Assembly: GCA_022414725.1 (NCBI GenBank)
Contig: CM039464.1
Location: forward strand, 36,695,981-36,759,980
Direction of reading: 5' to 3'
Origin: Microglena sp. YARC
Taxonomy: Eukaryota > Chlorophyta > Chlorophyceae > Chlamydomonadales > Chlamydomonadaceae
Length of the DNA: 64,000 nucleotides
Shown: positions 38,791-53,660 of the stretch, piece after piece
How the letters are laid out: each line of letters begins with the position of its first letter
Position numbering within the stretch: position 1 is the first letter of the stretch
Translations under genes and position numbers: made by a program
The notes under the pieces: generated by a model
Seen by the model: only the letters and a program-made list of their open reading frames with translations
Told to the model about the DNA's origin: nothing
The model's database searches: none

Positions 38791-39752
38791 GGCTCCCGAG
38801 GAGGACAGGCTGGAGGTTTTTGAGGAACCACAGAAGAATAAGAGCCATGCATTCATTTACCCCAAACATGCTCATGCAAACACTATTGATCACACACATA
38901 CATCCAGCTCCCACCCGGCTTCTCACCCCCAACTCTAGCGGCTTGATTCGTGCAAAACGGACACAGCGATGTAGGAATCAATGCGATGCCTTTCAGGTTT
39001 GCCCGAAGTGAGAGGGCAAGGGGAAATAGCATCCAGGGAGCATGTTGGGCGCAGTATCTCGCGAGAGGACCCTTCTGCCCCCCCCCCCCCCCCCCCCCCC
39101 CCCCGAGCCCCCTTGGCGTCCAACCGAATCTGTTGTTGCATGATGCGCCCTGCATGATGCTATGGCCCAGGTTAAAAGATTCCCTCAGGAATTACACTGC
39201 CGCACCAAGGTTGTTCAGGGCGCTGCGTCCTCCGTAGCAGACACAACGACGAAGGGTCCGTTGCGTCGCAAACGCAGCTTCCGTGTGTTGGTTGGCGACG
39301 CAGACGCAGCTTCAGTAGGTCGGTTGCGTCTCAATTGAATAACATACGTCTCACTACGTCTCAGTGCGTCTCACCGCGGCTCACTGCGTCACATGCTCTG
39401 CCAGAGTGTCACCGGGCTACTCAGTTTATAGTCCAAACTGAACTATCGGCCTCAAATTTTAAATGCGCCAAGCCTGGCTCGTCGCAGCTTTGACCCAAAT
39501 ACATTCGATTTGTTGTGCATGATGGATCCGTTGCGAATGTGGCAGATGTAGAGCGAATGCCGACCACCTGGCTCGCCGCACTCTTGTCCCAAATGCATTC
39601 GAATATATATTAATAATATTATATTGACTACCAGTATTATATAATTTGTTGCACCCTAATTACACCCTAATTTATCGGATTTGAGGCGATCCCGCGGTAT
39701 ACAAATATGAAGGGAACGAAAATATGATATCGTTTGATATCTTGTCATTATG

Positions 39753-40049
39753 ATCATATGATATCATATGATGCCGGCAGTTTGACGAGGCTAAAGTTGC
39801 CATTTACATACAATACCATATGATACAGTTCGTTTAATATCATATGATATCATACTCGCCTTTGGCCCACATCATATGATATGTCGGTCCAGCCGTTGAC
39901 CAGAAGGAAGCTGGACGCGGGTTATAAAATTTGTAGCGTCTGAGGCAGCAGAGCTGTAGGTCCTCCTGCGGTACCCTGATATATTTCGACCTATAATTAG
40001 GGATCGGCGATATCACATGATATCATGTCATCATATGATATCATATGAT
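39753..40049. other. paired 20-bp palindromes in unit 1
   Basis: The perfect palindrome ATCATATGATATCATATGAT occurs at 39753-39772 and 40030-40049, each followed by GCCGGC(A/G)GT(T/C)TGAC. The two surroundings are a diverged internal duplication of about 280 bp. The pair recurs in every intact unit. Confidence 0.85.
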
Positions 40050-40501
40050 GCCGGCGGTCTGACTAGGTAAATTTGGCCTGGGGCATCATATAATATGACA
40101 TTAATTCATATGAATTGTGTATGATATAATATGATGTCATATTCGTCTTTGGTCAACATCATATGATTTGCCGTTCCCTACCTATAATCCTTGTTGTTGG
40201 TTTTGCACACCACGTCTCTCTGGCCTCTGTCCTTTACCTTTCCTCTTTAATTTACATGGAGGTGTGGGACCTTCGAAAGTTAAACCAGTTAACGGGAACA
40301 AAGTGAAAAGGTCTGTTCTCCAACCATTTCCCCTCTTAATACAGCACCAAGTACGCGCCCTAGAGACGAAAGCTTTGGATTACAAGGAAGGAAGAATGCT
40401 ATGTAACCAAGTTCAAGTTCAAGGAAGGAAGAATGCGGTGTACCATCCTAGTTTAAGTTCTAGTTCAAGTACCATCCTTGGATGTCCTCAGCATGGGATG
40501 A

Positions 40502-40550
40502 GTGAGGTAAACTAGGTTTGCCTACTTATCTCATCAGAGACCTACCTCAC
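40502..40550. other. inverted repeat in unit 1
   Basis: GTGAGGTA (40502-40509) and TACCTCAC (40543-40550) enclose a 33-base loop. It is present at the equivalent place in the other units. It could form a stem-loop, but no RNA family is recognised. Confidence 0.5.
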
Positions 40551-43375
40551 ATAGAGGTTCGTGACATGACTGGATTCGGAACTTTCTCCCACTACCTGCC
40601 GATGGCTGATAACTGATAGGCGAAAGCGACCCGCCGTCCCTTGGAATGACCGAGTATGTCAACTAAGTGATTCTGGAACCGTTAAAGATTAATATCATGA
40701 GGTTATTGGATGTACTGACGAAGCCTGACTGAATACGAGATGGAAGTATTAGAACCTGATTTTCCAAGCTGAGAGCAAAATGATTCCTCCACATTATCTG
40801 ATATGCAATCCAGAACTGGGAGCAAGGTCGAGCGGTTTAGTTTTTATCCATGCATGTACCGGTATGAGCAGATTGGAACAAGTATATTTTGATAATAATG
40901 CTAAGAAATTGTTTTGTTTTTGATACCAATTACATTTCCCTGGTAAGGTAATTACGACGAGCAGCAAAATTGCTGGCTGGAGCCATGTAACCTCGTCCAA
41001 GCCCCCCTGTGTGTTCACCATGGGGGTAACGAAACAGGACAACAAGACTTTCCCGAATGCACAACCTCGAATACTTGCCATACATTTCAAATGAATCAGT
41101 CATATGGAATACCGGTGCATGAAAGTACGGTAACACTATATTCACTCTCAGCCCGCCCCCCCCCCCCCCCCCCCCCCCCTACTCCCACCGAGACTTGCCT
41201 GAAAGCACAACCTCGAATACTTGCTATACATCGGAAACAAATAAGTCGTATTGAAAACCAGTATAAGGAAGTACTAGACCCACTCTCAGATCCCCCCCCC
41301 CCCCCCCCCCCCCCCCCCCGAGCCCCCTTGGCGTCCAACCGAATCTGTTGTTGCATGATGCGCCCTGCATGATGCTATGGCCCAGGTTAAAAGATTCCCT
41401 CGGGAATTACACTGCCGCACCAAGGTTGTTCAGGGCGCTGCGTCCTCTGTAGCAGACACAACGACGAAGGGTCCGTTGCGTCGCAAACGCAGCTTCCGTG
41501 TGTTGGTTGGCGACGCAGACGCAGCTTCAGTAGGTCGGTTGCGTCTCAATTGAATAACATACGTCTCACTACGTCTCAGTGCGTCTCACCGCGGCTCACT
41601 GCGTCACATGCTCTGCCAGAGTGTCACCGGGCTACTCAGTTTATCGTCCAAACTGAACTATCGGCCTCAAATTTTAAATGCGCCAAGCCTGGCTCGTCGC
41701 AGCTTTGACCCAAATGCATTCGATTTGTTGTGCATGATGGATCCGTTGCGAATGTGGCAGATGTAGAGCGAATGCCGACCACCTGGCTCGCCGCACTCTT
41801 GTCCCAAATGCATTCGAATATATATTAATAATATTATATTGACTACCAGTATTATATAATTTGTTGCACCCTAATTACACCCTAATTTATCGGATTTGAG
41901 GCGATCCCGCGGTATACAAATATGAAGGGAACGAAAATATGATATCGTTTGATATCTTGTCATTATGATCATATGATATCATATGATGCCGGCAGTTTGA
42001 CGAGGCTAAAGTTGCCATTTACATACAATACCACATGATGCAGTTCGTTTAATATCATATGATATCATACTCGCCTTTGGCCCACATCATATGAATATGT
42101 CGGTCCAGCCGTTGACCAGAAGGAAGCTGGACGCGGGTTATAAAATTTGTAGCGTCTGAGGCAGCAGAGCTGTAGGTCCTCCTGCGGTACCCTGATATAT
42201 TTCGACCTATAATTAGGGATCGGCGATATCACATGATATCATGTCATCATATGATATCATATGATGCCGGCGGTCTGACTAGGTAAAATTGGCCTGGGGC
42301 ATCATATAATATGACATTAATTCATATGAATTGTGTATGATATAATATGATGTCATATTCGTCTTTGGTCAACATCATATGATTTGCCGTTCCCTACCTA
42401 TAATCCTTGTTGTTGGTTTTGCACACCACGTCTCTCTGGCCTCTGTCCTTTACCTTTCCTCTTTAATTTACATGGAGGTGTGGGACCTTCGAAAGTTAAA
42501 CCAGTTAACGGGAACAAAGTGAAAAGGTCCTGTTCTCCAACCATTTCCCCTCTTAATACAGCACCAAGCACGCGCCCTAGAGACAAAAGCTTTGGATTAC
42601 AAGGAAGGAAGAATGCTATGTAACCAAGTTCAAGTTCAAGGAAGGAAGAATGCGGTGTACCATCCTAGTTTAAGTTCTAGTTCAAGTACCATCCTTGGAT
42701 GTCCTCAGCATGGGATGAGTGAGGTAAACTAGGTTTGCCTACTTATCTCATCAGAGACCTACCTCACATAGAGGTTCGTGACATGACTGGATTCGGAACT
42801 TTCTCCCACTACCTGCCGATGGCTGATAACTGATAGGCGAAAGCGACCCGCCGTCCCTTGGAATGACCGAGTATGTCAACTAAGTGATTCTGGAACCGTT
42901 AAAGATTAATATCATGAGGTTATTGGATGTACTGACGAAGCCTGACTGAATACGAGATGGAAGTATTAGAACCTGATTTTCCAAGCTGAGAGCAAAATGA
43001 TTCCTCCACATTATCTGATATGCAATCCAGAACTGGGAGCAAGGTCGAGCGGTTTAGTTTTATCCATGCATGTACCGGTATGAGCAGATTGGAACAAGTA
43101 TATTTTGATAATAATGCTAAGAAATTGTTTGTTTTTGATACCAATTACATTTCCCTGGTAAGGTAATTACGACGAGCAGCAAAATTGCTGGCTGGAGCCA
43201 TGTAACCTCGTCCAAGCCCCCCTGTGTGTTCACCATGGGGGTAACGAAACAGGACAACAAGACTTTTCCCGAATGCACAACCTCGAATACTTGCCATACA
43301 TTTCAAATGAATCAGTCATATGGAATACCGGTGCATGAAAGTACGGTAACACTATATTCACTCTCAGCCCGCCCG

Positions 43376-43408
<33 letters not shown>

Positions 43409-46400
43409 TACTCCCACCGAGACTTGCCTGAATGCACAACCTCGAATACTTGCTATACATCGGAAACAAATAAGTCGTATTGAAAAACCAGTATAAGGAA
43501 GTACTAGACCCACTCTCAGATCCCCCCCCCCCCCCCCCCCCCCGAGCCCCCTTGGCGTCCAACCGAATCTGTTGTTGCATGATGCGCCCTGCATGATGCT
43601 ATGGCCCAGGTTAAAAGATTCCCTCGGGAATTACACTGCCGCACCAAGGTTGTTCAGGGCGCTGCGTCCTCCGTAGCAGACACAACGACGAAGGGTCCGT
43701 TGTGTCGCAAACGCAGCTTCCGTGTGTTGGTTGGCGACGCAGACGCAGCTTCAGTAGGTCGGTTGCGTCTCAATTGAATAACATACGTCTCACTACGTCT
43801 CAGTGCGTCTCACCGCGGCTCACTGCGTCACATGCTCTGCCAGAGTGTCACCGGGCTACTCAGTTTATAGTCCAAACTGAACTATCGGCCTCAAATTTTA
43901 AATGCGCCAAGCCTGGCTCGTCGCAGCTTTGACCCAAATGCATTCGATTTGTTGTGCATGATGGATCCGTTGCGAATGTGGCAGATGTAGAGCGAATGCC
44001 GACCACCTGGCTCGCCGCACTCTTGTCCCAAATGCATTCGAATATATATTAATAATATTATATTGACTACCAGTATTATATCATTTGTTGCACCCTAATT
44101 ACACCCTAATTTATCGGATTTGAGGCGATCCCGCGGTATACAAATATGAAGGGAACGAAAATATGATATCGTTTGATATCTTGTCATTATGATCATATGA
44201 TATCATATGATGCCGGCAGTTTGACGAGGCTAAAGTTGCCATTTACATACAATACCACATGATGCAGTTCGTTTAATATCATATGATATCATACTCGCCT
44301 TTGGCCCACATCATATGATATGTCGGTCCAGCCGTTGACCAGAAGGAAGCTGGACGCGGGTTATAAAATTTGTTGCGTCTGAGGCAGCAGAGCTGTAGGT
44401 CCTCCTGCGGTACCCCTGATATATTTCGACCTATAATTAGGGATCGGCGATATCACATGATATCATGTCATCATATGATATCATATGATGCGGCGGTCTG
44501 ACTAGGTAAAATTTGGCCTGGGGCATCATATAATATGACATTAATTCATATGAATTTGTATGATATAATATGATGTCATATTCGTCTTTGGTCAACATCA
44601 TATGATTTGCCGTTCCCTACCTATAATCCTTGTTGTTGGTTTTGCACACCACGTCTCTCTGGCCTCTGTCCTTCACCTTTCCTCTTTAATTTACATGGAG
44701 GTGTGGGACCTTCGAAAGTTAAACCAGTTAACGGGAACAAAGTGAAAAGGTCCTGTTCTCCAACCATTTCCCCTCTTAATACAGCACCAAAGTACGCGCC
44801 CTAGAGACGAAAGCTTTGGATTACAAGGAAGGAAGAATGCTATGTAACCAAGTTCAAGTTCAAGGAAGGAAGAATGCGGTGTACCATCCTAGTTTAAGTT
44901 CTAGTTCAAGTACCATCCTTGGATGTCCTCAGCATGGGATGAGTGAGGTAAACTAGGTTTGCCTACTTATCTCATCAGAGACCTACCTCACATAGAGGTT
45001 CGTGACATGACTGGATTCGGAACTTTCTCCCCACTACCTGCCGATGGCTGATAACTGATAGGCGAAAGCGACCCGCCGTCCCTTGGAATGACCGAGTATG
45101 TCAACTAAGTGATTCTGGAACCGTTAAAGATTAATATCATGAGGTTATTGGATGTACTGACGAAGCCTGACTGAATACGAGATGGAAGTATTAGAACCTG
45201 ATTTTCCAAGCTGAGAGCAAAATGATTCCTCCACATTATCTGATATGCAATCCAGAACTGGGAGCAAGGTCGAGCGGTTTAGTTTTATCCATGCATGTAC
45301 CGGTATGAGCAGATTGGAACAAGTATATTTTGATAATAATGCTAAGAAATTGTTTGTTTTTGATACCAATTACATTTCCTGGTAAGGTAATTACGACGAG
45401 CAGCAAAATTGCTGGCTGGAGCCATGTAACCTCGTCCAAGCCCCCCTGTGTGTTCACCATGGGGGTAACGAAACAGGACAACAAGACTTTCCCGAATGCA
45501 CAACCTCGAATACTTGCCATACATTTCAAATGAATCAGTCATATGGAATACCGGTGCATGAAAGTACGGTAACACTATATTCACTCTCAGCCCGCCCCGC
45601 CCCCCCCCCCCCCCCCCTACTCCCACCGAGACTTGCCTGAATGCACAACCTCGAATACTTGCTATACATCGGAAACAAATAAGTCGTATTGAAAACCAGT
45701 ATAAGGAAGTACTAGACCCACTCTCAGATCCCCCCCCCCCCCCCCCCCCCCCCGAGCCCCCTTGGCGTCCAACCGAATCTGTTGTTGCATGATGCGCCCT
45801 GCATGATGCTATGGCCCAGGTTAAAAGATTCCCTCGGGAATTACACTGCCGCACCAAGGTTGTTCAGGGCGCTGCGTCCTCCGTAGCAGACACAACGACG
45901 AAGGGTCCGTTGCGTCGCAAACGCAGCTTCCGTGTGTTGGTTGGCGACGCAGACGCAGCTTCAGTAGGTCGGTTGCGTCTCAATTGAATAACATACGTCT
46001 CACTACGTCTCAGTGCGTCTCACCGCGGCTCACTGCGTCACATGCTCTGCCAGAGTGTCACCGGGCTACTCAGTTTATAGTCCAAACTGAACTATCGGCC
46101 TCAAATTTTAAATGCGCCAAGCCTGGCTCGTCGCAGCTTTGACCCAAATGCATTCGATTTGTTGTGCATGATGGATCCGTTGCGAATGTGGCAGATGTAG
46201 AGCGAATACCGACCACCTGGCTCGCCGCACTCTTGTCCCAAATGCATTCGAATATATATTAATAATATTATATTGACTACCAGTATTATATCATTTGTTG
46301 CACCCTAATTACACCCTAATTTATCGGATTTGAGGCGATCCCGCGGTATACAAATATGAAGGGAACGAAAATATGATATCGTTTGATATCTTGTCATTAT

Positions 46401-49400
46401 GATCATATGATATCATATGATGCCGGCAGTTTGACGAGGCTAAAGTTGCCATTTACATACAATACCATATGATGCAGTTCGTTTAATATCATATATGATA
46501 TCATACTCGACTTTGGCCCACATCATATGATATGTCGGTCCAGCCGTTGACCAGAAGGAAGCTGGACGCGGGTTATAAAATTTGTTGCGTCTGAGGCAGC
46601 AGAGCTGTAGGTCCTCCTGCGGTACCCTGATATATTTCGACCTATAATTAGGGATCGGCGATATCACATGATATCATGTCATCATATGATATCATATGAT
46701 GCCGGCGGTCTGACTAGGTAAAATTGGCCTGGGGCATCATATAATATGACATTAATTCATATGAATTTTGTATGATATAATATGATGTCATATTCGTCTT
46801 TGGTCAACATCATATGATTTGCCGTTCCCTACCTATAATCCTTGTTGTTGGTTTTGCACACCACGTCTCTCTGGCCTCTGTCCTTCACCTTTCCTCTTTA
46901 ATTTACATGGAGGTGTGGGACCTTCGAAAGTTAAACCAGTTAACGGGAACAAAGTGAAAAGGTCCTGTTCTCCAACCATTTCCCCTCTTAATACAGCACC
47001 AAGTACGCGCCCTAGAGACGAAAGCTTTGGATTACAAGGAAGGAAGAATGCTATGTAACCAAGTTCAAGTTCAAGGAAGGAAGAATGCGGTGTACCATCC
47101 TAGTTTAAGTTCTAGTTCAAGTACCATCCTTGGATGTCCTCAGCATGGGATGAGTGAGGTAAACTAGGTTTGCCTACTTATCTCATCAGAGACCTACCTC
47201 ACATAGAGGTTCGTGACATGACTGGATTCGGAACTTTCTCCCACTACCTGCCGATGGCTGATAACTGATAGGCGAAAGCGACCCGCCGTCCCTTGGAATG
47301 ACCGAGTATGTCAACTAAGTGATTCTGGAACCGTTAAAGATTAATATCATGAGGTTATTGGATGTACTGACGAAGCCTGACTGAATACGAGATGGAAGTA
47401 TTAGAACCTGATTTTCCAAGCTGAGAGCAAAATGATTCCTCCACATTATCTGATATGCAATCCAGAACTGGGAGCAAGGTCGAGCGGTTTAGTTTTATCC
47501 ATGCATGTACCGGTATGAGCAGATTGGAACAAGTATATTTTGATAATAATGCTAAGAAATTGTTTGTTTTTGATACCAATTACATTTCCCTGGTAAGGTA
47601 ATTACGACGAGCAGCAAAATTGCTGGCTGGAGCCATGTAACCTCGTCCAAGCCCCCCTGTGTGTTCACCATGGGGGTAACGAAACAGGACAACAAGACTT
47701 TCCCGAAAGCACAACCTCGAATACTTGCCATACATTTCAAATGAATCAGTCATATGGAATACCGGTGCATGAAAGTACGGTAACACTATATTCACTCTCA
47801 GCCCGCCCGCCCCCCCCCCCCCCCCCCCCCCCTACTCCCACCGAGACTTGCCTGAATGCACAACCTCGAATACTTGCTATACATCGGAAACAAATAAGTC
47901 GTATTGAAAACCAGTATAAGGAAGTACTAGACCCACTCTCAGATCCCCACCCCCCCCCCCCCCCCCGAGCCCCCTTGGCGTCCAACCGAATCTGTTGTTG
48001 CATGATGCGCCCTGCATGATGCTATGGCCCAGGTTAAAAGATTCCCTCGGGAATTACACTGCCGCACCAAGGTTGTTCAGGGCGCTGCGTCCTCCGTAGC
48101 AGACACAACGACGAAGGGTCCGTTGCGTCGCAAACGCAGCTTCCGTGTGTTGGTTGGGCGACGCAGACGCAGCTTCAGTAGGTCGGTTGCGTCTCAATTG
48201 AATAACATACGTCTCACTACGTCTCAGTGCGTCTCACCGCGGCTCACTGCGTCACATGCTCTGCCAGAGTGTCACCGGGCTACTCAGTTTATAGTCCAAA
48301 CTGAACTATCGGCCTCAAATTTTAAATGCGCCAAAGGGGGCCTGGCTCGTCGCAGCTTTGACCCAAATGCATTCGATTTGTTGTGCATGATGGATCCGTT
48401 GCGAATGTGGCAGATGTAGAGCGAATGCCGACCACCTGGCTCGCCGCACTCTTGTCCAAATGCAATTCGAATATATATTAATAATATTATATTGACTACC
48501 AGTATTATATCATTTGTTGCACCCTAATTACACCCTAATTTATCGGATTTGAGGCGATCCCGCGGTATACAAATATGAAGGGAACGAAAATATGATATCG
48601 TTTGATATCTTGTCATTATGATCATATGATATCATATGATGCCGGCAGTTTGACGAGGCTAAAGTTGCCATTTACATACAATACCATATGATGCAGTTCG
48701 TTTAATATCATATGATATCATACTCGACTTTGGCCCACACCATATGATATGTCGGTCCAGCCGTTGACCAGAAGGAAGCTGGACGCGGGTTATAAACATT
48801 TGTTGCGTCTGAGGCAGCAGAGCTGTAGGTCCTCCTGCGGTACCTGATATATTTCGACCTATAATTAGGGATCGGCGATATCACACATGATATCATGTCA
48901 TCATATTGATATCATATGATGCCGGCGGTCTGACTAGGTAAAATTGGCCTGGGGCATCATATAATATGACATTAATTCATATGAATTTTGTATGATATAA
49001 TATGATGTCATATTCGTCTTTGGTCAACATCATATGATTTGCCGTTGCCCTACCTATAATCCTTGTTGTTTGGTTTTTTGCACACCACGTCTCTCTGGCC
49101 TCTGTCCTTCACCTTTCCTCTTTAGATTTACATGGAGGTGTGGGACCCTTCGAAAGTTAAACCAGTTAACGGGAACAAAGTGAAAAGGTCCTGTTCTCCA
49201 ACCATTTCCCTCTTAATACAGCACCAAGTACGCGCCCTAGAGACGAAAGCTTTGGATTACAAGGAAGGAAGAATGCTATGTAACCAAGTTCAAGTTCAAG
49301 GAAGGAAGAATGCGGTGTACCATCCTAGTTTAAGTTCTAGTTCAAGTACCATCCTTGGATGTCCTCAGCATGGGATGAGTGAGGTAAACTAGGTTTGCCT

Positions 49401-50179
49401 ACTTATCTCATCAGAGACCTACCTCACATAGAGGTTCGTGACATGACTGGATTCGGAACTTTCTCCCACTACCTGCCGATGGCTGATAACTGATAGGCGA
49501 AAGCGACCCGCCGTCCCTTGGAATGACCGAGTATGTCAACTAAGTGATTCTGGAACCGTTAAAGATTAATATCATGAGGTTATTGGATGTACTGACGAAG
49601 CCTGACTGAATACGAGATGGAAGTATTAGAACCTGATTTTCCAAGCTGAGAGCAAAATGATTCCTCCACATTATCTGATATGCAATCCAGAACTGGGAGC
49701 AAGGTCGAGCGGTTTAGTTTTATCCATGCATGTACCGGTATGAGCAGATTGGAACAAGTATATTTTGATAATAATGCTAAGAAATTGTTTGTTTTTTGAT
49801 ACCAATTACATTTCCCTGGTAAGGTAATTACGACGAGCAGCAAAATTGCTGGCTGGAGCATGTAACCTCGTCCAAGCCCCCTGTGTGTTCACCATGGGGG
49901 TAACGAAACAGGACAACACAAGACTTTCCCCGAAGCACAACCTCGAATACTTGCCATACATTTCAAATGAATCAGTCATATGGAATACCGGTGCATGAAA
50001 GTACGGTAACACTTATATTCACTCTCAGCCGCCGCCCGCCCCCCCCCCCCCCCCCCCCCCCCCTACTCCCACCGAGACTTGCCTGAATGCACAACCTCGA
50101 ATACTTGCTATACATCGGAAACAAATAAGTCGTATTGAAAACCAGTATAAGGAAGTACTAGACCCACTCTCAGAGATCC

Positions 50180-52660
50180 CCCCCTGCCCCCGAGCCCCTT
50201 GGCGTCCAGCACCCGAATCTTTGTTGCATGATGCGCCCTGCATGATGCTATGGCCCCACCAGGTTAAAAAGATTCCCTCGGGAATTACACTGCCCGCACC
50301 AAGGTTGTTCAGGGGGCGCTGCGTCCGTTCCTATAGCAGACACAACGACGACAGGGTCCGTTGCGATTCGCAAACGCAGCGTTCCGTGTGTTGGTTGGCG
50401 ACGCAGACGCAGCTTCACTAGGTCGGTTTGCGTCTGCAATTGAATAACATACGTCTCACTGAGGCGACGTCTCAGTGACGTCTCACATGCGTCTCATACG
50501 CGGCGGCTCCACGTCGCGTCACGATACACTTGCTGGTATGCTCTGGGCCAGAGTGTCCACCCACAAGCCTCAGTCGCTGAGCGTGGCCTGCGCAGGGGCA
50601 CTGTAGCTCAGTTTTATAGTGCCACAAACTGAACTATCAGGCCTCCTCAAATTTTTAAACTGCGCCAAGCCTGGCTCGTCCAGCTGTTCTGCAACCAATG
50701 CATTCGATTTGGTTGTGCATGATGGATGCGTTGCGAATTGTGGCAGGATGTAGAGGCGATGATGCCGACCACATTACCACGTCACCTGGCTCGCCGGCAC
50801 CCCCTCGTCCCAAATGCATTCGGAATATATATAATATAGTTAATATTGACCGTTACTGAGTTGAGATTATTGATATCCAGTATTATAAGGTACTTTTTCT
50901 GTTGAGACATCGGATGTGAGTATGGCGTCTGGCGCTGTAGCAGTCTTCCGCTGAAGAGCGCATCCTGAGCAGCATGGGACCTAAATACAAAACAAACCCT
51001 AATTTTAATCGGGATTTGAGGCGAGTCTCCGGCGGTATATACAATCAAACACGAACAGGAATCAACGCACGGAACTAGCAAATATGAAGGGACGGAAAAA
51101 AAATATGATATCGTTGATATCTTGTCATTATGATCATTGATTTATTGGAATTTTGGGACTGTCTCTGTCTCTCTCGTCTCCACGTGTCCCTTATTTCCTG
51201 GTATCGGGATTTTTCGTTGAAATTTTTCCGGGACTACTCGTATGAGGGCGTTCCAAAGTAAACTGTGTAACGCTGCGAACCGCGGTCGAAAATTGCCATC
51301 GGTGATCTGGGAGCCTGTTTCGGAACGCTGCGCAGGAAGCTAGAGCCTTGGGAACGATTTAATCGGATTCATATGATGCCGACTGGCAGTTTTGACAGGA
51401 GGCTAAAGTTTGCCATTTACAATACAATACCATAATGATGTCAGTTCGTTTAATATCATTGATATCATACTTACCGACCTTTTTGGCCCACATCATATGA
51501 TATGTTGCTACAATGAATTAGTAGAGAATGTGGGGGGAACTCACGAACACGAGTGACACGGTACCATGCAATGCAGCCGCGTTGACACAGTAACGGAGTT
51601 ACTGGAGCGCGGGTTAGTTCAATAAATTTGTTGCGAGTCTGAGGTGCGCGCGGCAGTAGCTGTAGGTCCTGCCTGCCGGGAGTTATCTGATATATTTCGC
51701 CTTATATATTAAGATGATCATGGCTGGCGATATCACATGCATGTATCCCATGTGTCATCATTATATGATATCATATGTGCCGGCGGTCTTGAACCTAGAG
51801 TAAAAATTGGCACCTGGGGCTTTCATTATAATATGCCATTAAATTGATATGCACATTTCTTGTTTATGATATTATATGATGTCATATTCGTCTTGGGTTC
51901 AACATCAATATGATTATGCCGTTCCCGATCTCTAGCCCACTATACTCTCGTTGTTGTTTTTGCAACGACCACGTCTCTCTGTGCCTCCTGTCTTCACTTT
52001 CCTCTTTAATTTACATGGAGGGTGTGGGGATCCTAACCTTCGAAAGGTTAAATCCTGTTAAGGGATGTTTGAACGAAAAAGTTGGGGGGGTGGGGGGGGG
52101 GGAAAAAAAGAAGAAAAAAGTTTTTTTTTCCTCTGTTCTTCTTCACACATTTTCCCTCTTCAATATATACAGCACCAAGTACGCCCCATACCGAGACGAA
52201 GCTTTGGATTACAGAGGAAGGAAGGAAATGCTCATGTGTAACCAAGTCAAGTTCAAGGAAGGAGATCGGTGTCCATCCCTAGTTTAATGTTCCTAGTTCA
52301 ACGTACCGATCACTTGGATGTCCCATCAGCATCGGGATGAGGTGAGGTAAGAAACTAGGTTTTTGCCTACTTAATCTCATCAGAGACCTACCGTCACATA
52401 GAGTTCGTTGACATGACTGGACTTCTACCGGTAGTAACTTCGGGAGATATTACTTGTAGCAGCCCTTACTAGGTGAGTCTTCCTCCGCTGCTGCCCGATC
52501 GGCCTTGATAGAACTGAATAGGCGACGAGAAAGCGGGGGACCCGGCAGCCCTTGGAAATGAGACCGAGAGGCGTATTTGGGTCAACCAAGCCTAAGTGAT
52601 TCTGGGGAACCGTTATAACAGAGGAATTAATAATCATTGAGGTTTTTTTGGTTTTGTACT
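50180..52660. repeat. degenerate, inflated macro-repeat sequence before the gap
   Basis: The unit beginning at 50192 is expanded by many insertions of one to dozens of bases, some repeating neighbouring sequence. Its next CTTTAATTTACATGGAG landmark comes about 2.88 kb after the previous one instead of 2.2 kb. It ends directly at the gap, which is typical of low-coverage or uncorrected read ends. Confidence 0.75.
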
Positions 52661-53660
52661 NNNNNNNNNNNNNNNNNNNNNNNNNNNNNNNNNNNNNNNN
52701 NNNNNNNNNNNNNNNNNNNNNNNNNNNNNNNNNNNNNNNNNNNNNNNNNNNNNNNNNNNNNNNNNNNNNNNNNNNNNNNNNNNNNNNNNNNNNNNNNNNN
52801 NNNNNNNNNNNNNNNNNNNNNNNNNNNNNNNNNNNNNNNNNNNNNNNNNNNNNNNNNNNNNNNNNNNNNNNNNNNNNNNNNNNNNNNNNNNNNNNNNNNN
52901 NNNNNNNNNNNNNNNNNNNNNNNNNNNNNNNNNNNNNNNNNNNNNNNNNNNNNNNNNNNNNNNNNNNNNNNNNNNNNNNNNNNNNNNNNNNNNNNNNNNN
53001 NNNNNNNNNNNNNNNNNNNNNNNNNNNNNNNNNNNNNNNNNNNNNNNNNNNNNNNNNNNNNNNNNNNNNNNNNNNNNNNNNNNNNNNNNNNNNNNNNNNN
53101 NNNNNNNNNNNNNNNNNNNNNNNNNNNNNNNNNNNNNNNNNNNNNNNNNNNNNNNNNNNNNNNNNNNNNNNNNNNNNNNNNNNNNNNNNNNNNNNNNNNN
53201 NNNNNNNNNNNNNNNNNNNNNNNNNNNNNNNNNNNNNNNNNNNNNNNNNNNNNNNNNNNNNNNNNNNNNNNNNNNNNNNNNNNNNNNNNNNNNNNNNNNN
53301 NNNNNNNNNNNNNNNNNNNNNNNNNNNNNNNNNNNNNNNNNNNNNNNNNNNNNNNNNNNNNNNNNNNNNNNNNNNNNNNNNNNNNNNNNNNNNNNNNNNN
53401 NNNNNNNNNNNNNNNNNNNNNNNNNNNNNNNNNNNNNNNNNNNNNNNNNNNNNNNNNNNNNNNNNNNNNNNNNNNNNNNNNNNNNNNNNNNNNNNNNNNN
53501 NNNNNNNNNNNNNNNNNNNNNNNNNNNNNNNNNNNNNNNNNNNNNNNNNNNNNNNNNNNNNNNNNNNNNNNNNNNNNNNNNNNNNNNNNNNNNNNNNNNN
53601 NNNNNNNNNNNNNNNNNNNNNNNNNNNNNNNNNNNNNNNNNNNNNNNNNNNNNNNNNNNN
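52661..53660. other. assembly gap (1000 N)
   Basis: Exactly 1000 N inside the macro-repeat array, probably a placeholder. The number of missing units is unknown. Sequence to about 57500 after it is also indel-rich. Confidence 0.98.

Noticed and set aside
40168..40515. 115-codon open frame in macro-repeat unit 1
   Set aside because: The same frame is broken or shortened in the other units (about 65-79 codons, or missing), so it is not under coding constraint.
40500..40580. Possible hammerhead ribozyme (minus-strand CTGATGAG near the inverted repeat)
   Set aside because: The second conserved block GAAA is absent (GCAAAC instead) and the stems do not fit a three-stem core.
43700..43932. Open frames over the GCGTCTCA-rich part of the units
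   Set aside because: The reading depends on the repeat phase and is interrupted in other units. The residues show no domain.
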